DNA of 64,000 nt from Liolophura sinensis (taxonomy: Eukaryota > Mollusca > Polyplacophora > Chitonida > Chitonidae): positions 22,520,017 through 22,584,016 of the forward strand of contig NC_088307.1 in NCBI RefSeq assembly GCF_032854445.1. The letters run 5' to 3'. Positions 54,441 to 64,000 of this stretch are shown piece by piece. The notes under the pieces were generated by a model. That model made no database searches and was not told the origin of the DNA. It saw only the letters and a list, made by a program, of their open reading frames with translations. The position numbers and the translations under genes were made by a program. The stretch's first letter is position 1. Each line of letters begins with the position of its first letter.

Positions 54441-54479
54441 AGACATAAATTTTACCTGTATTTACATGGTTATGAAATG

Positions 54480-55860
54480 ATTACAAAATTAATATGTGAT
54501 TTAAATCATGTCTCAATTACTTATTTTCTGCTTTCCTAGGTAATATAAAAATATTACAACATGATGACGAACACATATCCTTCGAAGCGTAAGCCTTAAG
54601 CAAAAGATCGTTTAGGAGTTGGAGAAAGACCAAATAAGAAGAAAATTGCTGAAATGGCAACCATTAAATCTGTCTTCAAATCCAGTTATCTTGTGTCACC
54701 CACAGATAAACACCACGCAGGTAACACAGACATGCAATTTATACATGTGCAAAACTCCCCCACTATTAAATCCCCTACATGTACAGAGTATTACTCATGT
54801 GCCATAGACATTGTAATAGAACTCTTCTTTGCCCTTGATGTAAATGGCGTGAAAATTATTTATTAAGTTATAAAGAGGTACGTAATAAATGTGAGGTAGC
54901 ATCAGGAAGCAAAAGTTGTGGGGTGAAGCGATTCCATTCAGTTGGACATGAAGAGTGGGAAGAATATTGGAACCTCTCGGTAGAGAAGATGGTGCCTGGA
55001 ATGATTCCTATAGGAACCTGCCGAACGGAAGTTCGCCCCCAGATAGATTATTGGACGAAAACTCTATTGCTCAAATAAATGCAAGAGTGCACACATACCG
55101 GTGACAAAACAGGTCTGTACTGACACGCCTTTATTTCTCATCAGGCGAAAAGGGGGCGCAGTACGTAGATGCCAATGCCGTACTTACTGCAAAGGTGGAG
55201 AAAGCTGTTGAATGTAAAAATCAAACTGTTCAAGTCGTAAATCCCCCTTATCTTCTTGTGTTTGAACTTGGAGTCCATGTTGATGTACTAAAAGCATTGC
55301 GTACAACACCGTACATGCGCGAATGCCTGATTTCCTACTCTTCCACTTCCTCTCTTACCTACTTATGGACACTTCATGTCAGTTGTGCAGCATGCTGGCC
55401 TATGACATCTCTGTGACAACCTTTCAACCCCGTCAGCTAAGCCACTTCTATCTGTTGGAAGTGCAGTTACTTCAAAAGCATTACAGGCTCCCAGTTTACA
55501 GAATAGTTCACAAGATGAGCTTGATGTGCCATATATTGTTTACCTTGAAACATCACTCTATGAACCGTCTACACACAAAGTGGGAAATGATGAAGTAATA
55601 TCGGATGACAAAATTATTGCAGCTAAACAGTTTCAGTGTCAATCCCAGATACAATAATGTAAAGGAAGACAAGAAAACTGAAATAAAGAAGGAAACAAGA
55701 TATAGCCAAGGTGAACGAGGAAGATGGCATTCACAAACCATTTAAGAGTCAATTTATCGCGGAGACAGTCCACATGATGAAGGAAGTGAAAATTAAACGG
55801 AGGAAAAGGAGACCCCAATATAGATGGCAGAAGCCTCTGCTTAAAACAGGGGGTTAAAGA
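54480..55860. other. Stretch without supported genes
   Basis: Several ORFs of 60-90 codons overlap in different frames. None shows a domain. It may be debris of the element at 55870, but I cannot show it. Confidence 0.35.
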
Positions 55861-55869
55861 TTTCCCTGA

Positions 55870-56253
55870 TTGATTTACAACGCTGCGTCAGAAGAAATAC
55901 TCTGTAAAGACTGTGAGAGTTTGGAAAAACCGTATAAAGGAAAGAACGCTGTTTGGACACATCAAGATGTTAAGCATCTTGATAAAAGTCCACATGATCT
56001 CTTACGAAAACATGAATGTTCCCAAAAACATTCACATGCTGTTGAAATGAAGATTCAAGCAAAGGTGCATTTTCGCATTGGTGAGTCATCTCAACAGACC
56101 ATCTCAGCTAGCAGGCAGGAGAGCAGTTCAATAGCTATCAGGAAGCAATTTGAAATAGTCATATTTATGATTAGCAAGCATGTCCCACAAACGTCAATCT
56201 ATAGCGACTTACTTCATTTCATTGGTAAGAAACCGGAAGAAGCCATTCTTTAA
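55870..56253 (+). pseudogene. Transposase-type zinc-finger fragment (uncertain)
   Basis: About 127 codons open (the listed first codon is ATT/ATTTAC-type, so the true start is unknown). Zinc-finger-like spacing: ILCKDCESLEKPYKGKNAVW then HDLLRKHECSQKHSHAVEM, i.e. CxxC...H...H, as in the TTF/BED-type finger of hAT- and ZMYM-like proteins. It is followed by RKQFEIVIFMISKHVPQTS. It ends in a repeat-rich area. Likely a dead transposon or its domesticated relative. Confidence 0.4.
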
Positions 56254-56364
56254 AGACTTTCTGAATTCATCACCAAATAATGCCAAATACTTCTGCACCA
56301 CCTCCTTGTTTGGTATCATCGAAAGCATTATTTATTGACTCAGACACGCAACTCAGAACGCAAT

Positions 56365-56720
56365 AATATAATTGAAACATACAGCATAGAGAGAAAAACC
56401 AGAGCAGCGACGACAGTATGATATACGTACAGAATATAAAGAGAAAAACCAGAGCAGTTTATATTAGTTTCAGAGTGTGGTAGACGTACAGCATAAAGAG
56501 TAAAACCAGAGCAGCGACGACAGTGCGATAGACGCACATCATGTAGAGCAGCGACGACAGTGTGACAGCTTGCAAGTGGTCACACGTAATCAGTGAAATG
56601 CGACCTCCTGATAATTTACCTCAGGGTTTTATTCTAACTGTTCATGTAAATGCAGAAACAGTAGCAAACGACACGCACCTAATCACCATGGCTTCAGCAG
56701 AATTAGGTGAAAAAAAATCA
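56365..56720 (+). repeat. MITE-like repeat, family M, with internal subrepeats
   Basis: The unit GTAAAACCAGAGCAGCGACG and its variants occur four times between 56390 and 56560, spaced 40-70 bases apart. Then follows the longest single family M body (TGCAAGTGGTCACACGTAAT to CAGCAGAATTAGGTGAAAA). Confidence 0.8.
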
Positions 56721-57240
56721 GTGATGTTAAGACAGTGGCCAGTGTCTACAATATTTAATGGATGAAAACGAGGACGCAGCAAACCGGGAAGAGCCTCTGC
56801 TCTACTTGCGGACTGTTAACAAGAATGGTTCAATTGTTGTCTATTTTGCAGATCTGCTGCCGTAGATCCGATGGACTTAAATGCCTGGTTGTCACATAGA
56901 TGCAAAAGAACTGAATGGGCATCAACAAATGCATGTTTGCAGTCATGGATACAACAAAAACCTTATGGCTGGTTTTAAAGAAGACCTGTTGAAACTTCTT
57001 AAAGCTTTGCACTGACCTTTGTGCATTTAAAACAACCAGATTACATTGTCCGTAGCTTCCTTGGATTTATATTTGACCTATGGAACACATTTCACAACTC
57101 ATCCAAAAGACATGATCTGTTGGAAAACAAATATAGAGTTAAAGACCTTCCTCTGCGAACACATTTCACAACTCACCCAAAAGACATGAAGTGTTGGAAA
57201 ACACATACAGAGTTAGAGACCTTCCTAGATAATGTCATAA

Positions 57241-57620
57241 AATGAGGATGTAACACAGGTCTAATAAATATTTTTGCACTAGAATTTGTTCTTTTAGGCT
57301 AACAAATGTACTAAACCTCAGTTTGGATGATACTGATATCTTTAATATGTTCATAAATGTCATAATTTAGGTTAAATTATGACATTTAGGTTGTTTCGAT
57401 ATAAACAACAAATTTACATTCAAGTAAATTTATTAGACAAGCATCACACCCTTATTTAGAACATTATTCTGCAACAACGATGAATACCAAAAGTTGGCCC
57501 CAAATACCTACCATACAAAAATATTTTCAAATACACTTTTCTTTACACAAAAATCCCCCAAAAATATTAAAGATCATATTTGCAAATAGGTTTTGACGCT
57601 CTTTCATCTGATTTTGGCAT
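57241..57620 (+). repeat. Interspersed repeat, family R (second copy)
   Basis: See 36540. The part from 57352 is repeated again at 60114. Confidence 0.6.
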
Positions 57621-58879
57621 CATTTTTATGTTTTCTTCTCCTTTAAGGTTGCTTAACAACACATGTTTCTCTTCAAGCAAGAATTTAATCAAAATAAGAA
57701 AGTGAATGTTAAAAAGAGCAGATGATCTCAATGGTGCATTTAAACAAGAACTACCTGCTCAGAAATACGCTTTAAAATTGAGGAACTTCACATTTCTCCT
57801 CAGTGCAGCTGGAATAGTTGCTGCAAGACCTGCTGTCGTAGAGAGTGAGTGGGGCTCGATGAACCTTTTCCAAACATGTCACCACAACTCAAATTCATCT
57901 AGGATGGTTTAAGAGGATTGCATTTTTCAAAGGCAAGGTAAACCTTGAGAGGATCATCAAAATGTGGTGTAGGGTTTCCCCAAAGAAATCCCGCTCAACC
58001 TGAGTATTGGCGACCTGGAGTTTCATGTCCCGTATACGATGAAAACCCTGCGAAAAAACTTTTATTATTTTCAAAAAGATGTTCGAAAAAAGATTTTTTC
58101 AAAAAAAAAATGCATTTAACACACAAATAACCCGGTAATCTTGACTTTGTTTTAATATTAAGTGTAAGAATCCGGTAAACATGTAAGAGTGTTATTATAG
58201 TAGACACGTGGGATGTTGACATGGTTAATGTTACATAGCAAAATAGTAATACGCTGGATTACTCACTATGCTGTACGTCTTCGATTATGATATGAATTAT
58301 GACGGGGCCGTGTGAAAGGTGTTTATAAACGGAACACATATTTTTAATGTGTAGTAATCAACGTATTTGTCTCCTGTCGGTAAACCTTTACATTTTTTAT
58401 CTATCAAAACTCTCCACGCGCCATTGATTCATTGGGAGGGAGGTGAGGTTTCATCGTCACCTAGTTTTCACGATTAGTCACGCTATGTAAACTGAAAAAA
58501 CAAAACAAATATTTTACATTTAAATCTTGATAAATATCTCTGTACAACAGGTAGTAAACGTAATCAATGTTTAATTTTAACTCAGTCATGTTTATCCGAC
58601 AACTGATAATAAGATCGCTTTATAATGTTGATCATACACATTGGGAAACCATAAATCACTCACGTCAGACTTCCTGGAAACTATAAGTGTGGTTAATAAA
58701 ACCCCACCATAGTATTCCAATATCTGATGGCCTTTCAACACTCTTAAAAAAACCTGGAAAATAAATGAAATACTTTTCAGTTTTCTATATGATGAACCCT
58801 GGCTTTCTTTTACTTTAATTTACGGATCTCGTCTTGTTCCGTTGACACAAAATACACCTCTTTCCTCAGAAAGTTCTTA

Positions 58880-59030
58880 TGTTTACAAATGTTATTTATT
58901 TATTTATACAGCCGGAGACTAAGCCAGCATGAACTGGATTTGAACTCACAGCAACAGGCAGTGAGTTCGCCTTAAGCCAAAAAGTAGATGATTGCGACGC
59001 GCTGGCGCGCTATCCCCCTCGGGCACAAAG
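58880..59030 (-). repeat. SINE family A fragment (inverted)
   Basis: TTATTTATTTATTTATACAG, GCCAGCATGAACTGGATTTG and AACTCACAGCAAC. It lies in the part of unit 1 that is deleted from unit 2. Confidence 0.6.
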
Positions 59031-59636
59031 CCCCTCCCCCTCCCCCTCCCCATCCACAAACATAAATGTTAACCTCTTCATTTTTTCCGTAGTTCGTCTA
59101 TATTAATTTGTTAAACTTTATTCAGGCTCCTGAGTAATACAGTACATGTAATCAAAGGTAGTTGCCTAACAATTGAGAGGTCACGTGGTACAGTAGGACC
59201 TATTTTACTTTTAGGGACAAAAGAGCTCAAGCTCGAAACTCTCCTCTCTTCGACAAACAAAGAGCCTTAGGCAGTTCGTTCACCAAAATAATACCTTCGC
59301 AGAAGCCGTTTTAAAAAACGCAACAAGCCTCTAAACCATTTGCTCTGATTTGCTTATTTGAATGGATAAATCGTGACATTAACGGATAAGTAACTGTCTC
59401 AAAGGCTTTAATTGGCGTGTACTTCTAGCGGCTCCAAACCAAACAGGATATCACGTCAAAATCCGTCGTATATGTAAACAAGCCCTGCTTTACGCTAACG
59501 CGATTGGCCTGTTACGGTGCAATAGGATGTTGACATAGACGTACATATGCCGGCGGTTGACACGAATTCACGTTATTAGTCTGTCTTTCAGTAACTACAG
59601 ACTTTGCACGTATTGAGACCACAGCCAGGCAGAACG

Positions 59637-59702
59637 ATGCTGACAACTGTGTTCTTGCTGGTATTGCTGTCCGTAGCCATCCAGACTTCACATGCGGCCT
59701 TG
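59637..59702 (+). CDS. ITIH gene exon 1: signal peptide
   Basis: ATG at 59637 and 22 codons with a classic signal peptide (Leu/Val-rich core LLVLLSVAI, then QTSHA as a cleavage site). It ends at a GTAAGT donor (59703), phase 0. It fits the phase-0 acceptor of the VIT exon 3.1 kb downstream. The distance and intervening repeats mean the link is inferred from phase and the known ITIH layout (signal peptide followed closely by VIT), not from a transcript. Confidence 0.75.
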
Positions 59703-60113
59703 GTAAGTTTATGGCGTAAATGTAAGGGTATACCACTGTTTGGCTAACTATTTTCTCTTATTAATATGTTTTGAACACTATTGTCACCTTTAATATTTTG
59801 GGTAAGTCAAATCTGGTGACTTCATATTTATTAATCTTTCTATCTAACTGTCAAACCACCGGTCTTTTGCAAGTCACTGAGCAACTGACGCACACATATG
59901 CACACCGTATTGGTGGAAGACTTTGTAAACTATCATACGAGCGTTGTCGATCGCTTGCTGAGACCAAGTCATCAGTAACAGTAAAAGTGGGCAAGTTTCC
60001 TTTGATGAACACGGTTTTCGAATGTGCTGGAGGTTGAAAGACATGAAAACAAAATCACTGCATTGTGGACATATGATTTCTAATCGTAAAGGATTGAAAT
60101 GAATAGAATAGGA

Positions 60114-61629
60114 CATAAATGTCATAATTTAGGTTAAATGCATATGTTCCGATATAAACAACAAATGTACATTCAAGTAAATTTATTAGACAAGCATCAC
60201 ACCCTGATTTAGAACATTATCCTACAACAACGATGAATACCAAAAGTTGGCCCCAAATACCTACCATACAAAAATATTTTCAAATACACTTTTCTTTACA
60301 CAAAAATCCCCCAAAAATATTAAAGATCATATTTGCAAATAGATTTTGACGCTCTTTCATTTGATTTTGGCATCATTTTTATGTTTTCTTCTCCTTTAAG
60401 GTTGCTAAACAACACATGTTTCTCTTCAAGCAAGAATTTAATCAAAATAAGAAAGTGAATGTTAAAAAGAGCAGATGATCTCAATGGTGCATTTAAACAA
60501 GAACTACCTGCTCAGAAATACGCTTTAAAATTGAGGAACTTCACATTTCTCCTCAGTGCAGCTGGAATAGTTGCTGCAAGACCTGCTGTCGTAGAGAGTG
60601 AATGGGCCTCGATGAACCTTTTCCAAACAGGCCACCACAAATCAAATTTATCTAGGATGGTTTAAGAGGATTGCATTTTTCAAAGGCAAGGTAAACCTTG
60701 AGAGGATCATCAAAATATGGTGTAGGGCTTCCCCAAAGCAATCCCGCTCAACCTGAGTATTGGCGACCTGGAGATTCATGTCCCGTATACGATGAAAATC
60801 CCGCACACAATGAAACCCGTATACGATGAAAACCCTGCGAAAAAACTTTTATTATTTTCAAAAAGATGTTCGAAAAAAGATTTTTGCCCCAAAAAAATGC
60901 ATTTAACACACAAATAACAAGGTAATCGTGACTTTGTGTTAATATTAAGTGTAAGAAGCCGGTAAACATGTAAGAGTGCCTCTAAACCATTTGCACTGAT
61001 TTGCTTATTTGAATGGATAAATCGTGACATTAACGGATAAGTAACTGTCACAAAGGCTTTAAATGGAACAGGATATCACGTCAAAACGGTGCAATAGGAT
61101 GTTGACATAGACGTACATATGGCGGCGGTTGACACGAATTCACGTTATTAGCCTGTCTTTCAGAAACTATAGACTTGGCACGTATACAGACCACAGCCAG
61201 GCAGAATGCGGCCTTGGTAAGTTTATGGCGTAAATGTAAAGGTATACCACTGTTTGGCTAACTATTTTCTCTTATTAATATGTTTTGAACACTATTGTTA
61301 CCTTTAATGTTATGGTTAGGTCAAATTTGGTTATTTCATATTTATTAATCTTTCTATCTAACTGTCAAACCACCGGCCTTTGGCAAGTCACTGAGCAACT
61401 GACGCACACATATGCACACCGTATTGGTGGAAGACTGTGTAAACTATCATACGAGCGTTGTCGATCGCTTGCTAAGACCAAGTCATCAGTAACAGTAAAC
61501 GTGGGCAAATTCCCTTTGATGAACACGGTTTTCGAATGTGCTGGAGGTTGAAAGACATGAAAACAAAATCACTGCATTGTCCACATATGATTTCTAATCG
61601 TAAAGGATTCAAATGAATAGAATAGGACA
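60114..61629. repeat. Tandem duplication, unit 2 (shortened)
   Basis: Repeats unit 1 but lacks about 1.14 kb (equivalent of 58192-59327), about 100 bases upstream of exon 1, and 58 bases of the exon itself. The ends match unit 1 closely (last shared bases AATAGAATAGGACA). Confidence 0.85.
61206..61216 (+). pseudogene. Beheaded copy of ITIH exon 1
   Basis: In unit 2 the bases equivalent to 59635-59692 are deleted, so the start codon and signal peptide are gone. The 3' end of the exon and the GTAAGT donor (61217) are kept. An ATG is created by the deletion but in a different phase. This copy cannot supply a signal peptide. Confidence 0.8.
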
Positions 61630-62326
61630 CGTTGAACAAATCCTGTCCGGATTTTAACTGCTTTTCCCCGCGTCGTATTCCTCCATACAGAAAACTGTCA
61701 TGCGCCACTTTTAGACTTAACTGATAGAGCGCTGACGATATGTTTACAAGGAAGTGCCTAGTTAACAAACAAAGGCCGCCGCAAACATTTGTCAGAGTCG
61801 TGCGTGACCTACATAGTGATACGAGCAGTTCCGGCTTGAAATAGACTGGAACAGACATGTACATTGTTGTCAACTATCTGGGCCACTGTCCGTTCCTCGG
61901 TAGGTTATGATGACCACATAGCTGACGTTACTGCCTTCTGTCCTTGAGCATCATGTTCTTAGACAGATGGATTTCTGAGCTGACAAAATGCATTCGGATT
62001 GAAGAAAACCAAGAAAATGATTTAAAACAAACCCACTTCAGCTGACACGTGGGAAAGAAAGTTTTGGCGGGATCAAATATATTTTGCGTTTTATTTTCTG
62101 ATGAATGTGTAATACCTCTGTGCTCAGATAAACGTTGCATTGTTCAGGGAACTAAATCTCCCATGAAGGGCCACTCTACGAACAATATGTATGCCATGAT
62201 CAAATCATTCTTTGACCAAAATCCCCTGATGTAATTTGGTTACTACACTGTATTCTCAGAAACTCCGTGACATGAACAAGTAACATTATCTGAACAAAGA
62301 ACACTTTAAATATAATTAAAGACGTA

Positions 62327-62440
62327 ATGCATAAAGAGCAAAACTACAGTAGCGACGACAGTGTGATGGCTGACAAATAGTTAAACGTAACCGAAACGCG
62401 TCCTCTAGTTTAAATTTCGAGGTTTAAATACACTTTAATG
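62327..62440 (+). repeat. MITE-like repeat, family M (partial)
   Basis: AGTAGCGACGACAGTGTGAT, GGCTGACAAATAGTTAAACG and CGTCCTCTAG. It lies in the ITIH intron. Confidence 0.6.
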
Positions 62441-62836
62441 ACTATAACCCAGTTATGTGTTGTCATTAGGAGTCAGCCGTTTAAAAGAGTTAAATGTTAA
62501 TTTTATTCTGGACAAAAACCCTGCTAAAGGTTACTGGTATTAAGATTGTAAATCTGACCTAACGTATTATACAGTTTTGAACAATTAGCCACTAGTTAAA
62601 TAAATAATTGTAATCAGCAAACAGAAGAAGAGATATAAATCTTATATAAGATATGTATTTACCTCATTATATACAAATATGTTTAAAATGTTTTCATATG
62701 TAAAACACCGTTAAATAATTCAATCAATACGCATGTTCATTTCATGGGTAATTTAACGGAAAATATTTAATCAATGTTTCAGTTACATTTCCTTATCTTG
62801 TCTTTTTTGTTTTAATTTCTTTACTTTTATCTTCAG

Positions 62837-63003
62837 GATACGGGTCAGATTACGATTGACAGCCTTCACATCCGCTCTGACATCAGACATCGGTTCTCCG
62901 AGACACGCGTGACCAGCCGGGTGTCAAACACAGCTGATATAGCTCAGGATGCCACCTTTGAAGTCCGCTTGCCGGATGACGCATTTATATCCGGGTACTC
63001 TAT
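62837..63003 (+). CDS. ITIH gene exon: VIT domain
   Basis: 167 bases between a TTTTATCTTCAG acceptor and a GTAAGT donor (63004), phase 0 to phase 2. The sequence DTGQITIDSLHIRSDIRHRF then SETRVTSRVSNTA...ATFEVRLPDDAFISGYSM has the hallmarks of the vault/inter-alpha-trypsin (VIT) domain: SLH, RFSxTxVTSRVxN, and F-V-LP-AFIS. The family includes secreted hyaluronan-binding ITIH heavy chains, with VIT followed by a VWA domain; later exons lie beyond the window. Hence secreted matrix-associated protein by homology. Confidence 0.88.
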
Positions 63004-63296
63004 GTAAGTGGGTCACGAGAAACAAACACGCAATGGTACGATGGAGTATTTGTTACATGTACATATGCTGACACTAAGACAGGCCTGCTGCAATACGTAA
63101 AAAGCAAAGGAATTTCTAAATTTAACTTCTTTCCGCTGAAATGTCTGTTTACAACGACCAAAACGGTTTTCTCTATTTTACCACAAGAGGAATAGTTTCA
63201 ATTTTGACACTGTGAATTACCCTCAATTGGATTGCAATATACCGAAGGCTCCTGCATATGTTCTGTACATGTATATATCTGACTGTAACATTTGTT

Positions 63297-63376
63297 CCCC
63301 CGGGTTCTGCCCGGTTTCCTCCCACCATATTACTGGTCACCGTCGTATAAACACCAATCAAATAAATAAATAAACG
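63297..63376 (+). repeat. SINE family A tail fragment
   Basis: CCCCCGGGTTCTGCCCGG, CACCATATTACTGGTC and CCAATCAAATAAATAAATAA, with a deletion just before the tail. Confidence 0.7.
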
Positions 63377-63404
63377 GTAACATTTGCCAGATCCTTTTCA
63401 GGGC

Positions 63405-63580
63405 TAGGAGTGTATATTCATCGTGTTGAATTAGCTCGCTGCGTTGAATACATGAACAGTTGCAATCAAAGCGATGTATATTTTATTTTCGACAACTTAT
63501 ATACTGGCATTGTACATGATTTATTTACTGATTTTTCTTATTGGCACAGAACATACCTTGTCACCAGACACATTCATGCA
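63405..63580 (+). repeat. LINE 3'-end copy
   Basis: GGGCTAGGAGTGTATATTCA, TCGTGTTGAATTAGCTCGC and GCAATCAAAGCGATG, as at 44500 and 51470. Confidence 0.6.
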
Positions 63581-64000
63581 TAAACGCCTGTAAAGAGGCT
63601 ATACCCTGGCGATATTTAGTTACGAATCGAAGACAAATACAGTCGAAGTTTGGCTGTCGAAAAATCCTAATACTGATCTTCCAGAAAATATCAGCCTTTT
63701 GTGTACACGTGTTACCGTTTAAAGCTACTAAAATTTAAAAAGCTTTTTTATAAAGTTTTTTTAATTATTTTATTAAGACTATAAATAGTACAGATCCAAG
63801 TGTGATATCGGCTGGAAGACAGTAACTTGACCTCATTTTGATAAATGCACAAACATCCGATTACTAATATGTTGGTGTTGTGTTTTTGTCACAAATCTCC
63901 GGTATTGTGTCTTTAGTAAAGCTACCTTTACACCGTCGGCGAATTTTTCGAAAGGTGTGCATGTCGAAGAAACTCGACTCAAAATTGCATCTCCAATGGA
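63581..64000. other. End of window, no supported feature
   Basis: Should lie in the ITIH intron behind the VIT exon. No further exon is recognised before the window ends. Confidence 0.4.

Larger units (their letters stand above)
57352..60113. repeat. Tandem duplication, unit 1 (2762 bp)
   Basis: Contains a family R part, a conserved small ORF (57706-57912), a spacer and the ITIH first exon. The unit is followed without gap by unit 2, which begins with the same CATAAATGTCATAATTTAGG. Confidence 0.85.

Noticed and set aside
59771-61551. 88-codon ORFs at 59771-60037 and 61285-61551 as a conserved gene
   Set aside because: Both lie in the ITIH intron and are alike only because of the tandem duplication; no domain is recognised.

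Overview
This window is eukaryotic, repeat-rich metazoan DNA, not bacterial or viral. Host exons are separated by long introns with GT/AG borders. The rest is mostly transposable elements: tRNA-derived SINEs, LINEs, Ty3/gypsy elements, a Polinton/Maverick relic and MITE-like repeats. The SINE tails (ending in an ATAA/AAAT-rich run or in a CACTCACTC run), the Polinton and the gene content suggest a lophotrochozoan, most likely a mollusc. That is inference. Two runs of exactly 200 N (5635-5834, 39737-39936) are scaffold gaps.

Layout. (1) 1-5634: a decayed Ty3/gypsy element (minus strand), SINE pieces, and a two-exon class A GPCR gene that breaks off at a gap. (2) 5845-10776: a 4.9 kb inverted repeat made of two head-to-head 2.42 kb LTRs with a tRNA-Lys-type primer binding site near its centre. 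(3) 8355-20151: a nearly intact minus-strand Ty3/gypsy retrotransposon. It has an intact 566-codon gag, a textbook -1 frameshift signal, a pol broken by three frameshifts, and an intact extra ORF in the env position behind a strong splice acceptor. Its 5' LTR is cut short at about 20151. (4) 20152-25430: a broken Polinton fragment with integrase (+) and protein-primed DNA polymerase B (-) converging. (5) 25555-32855: a second copy of region 1, here with an intact GPCR of 336 residues. (6) 32856-57240: a repeat graveyard with a LINE and its scattered 3' tails, hAT-type debris, SINEs, MITEs, and a third, old GPCR relic at 46868-47532. (7) 57352-63003: the 5' end of an inter-alpha-trypsin-inhibitor heavy chain (ITIH) gene. 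It has a signal-peptide exon at 59637-59702 and a VIT-domain exon at 62837-63003, and sits across a 2.76 kb tandem duplication whose second copy lost the signal-peptide coding part.

The supported host genes are the GPCR copies and the ITIH gene. The most interesting material is the LTR retrotransposon (PNMA-like Gag layout, frameshift signal, accessory ORF, intron-like repeat inside a long LTR, LTR palindrome) and the way mobile DNA makes up the flanks of the GPCR gene.
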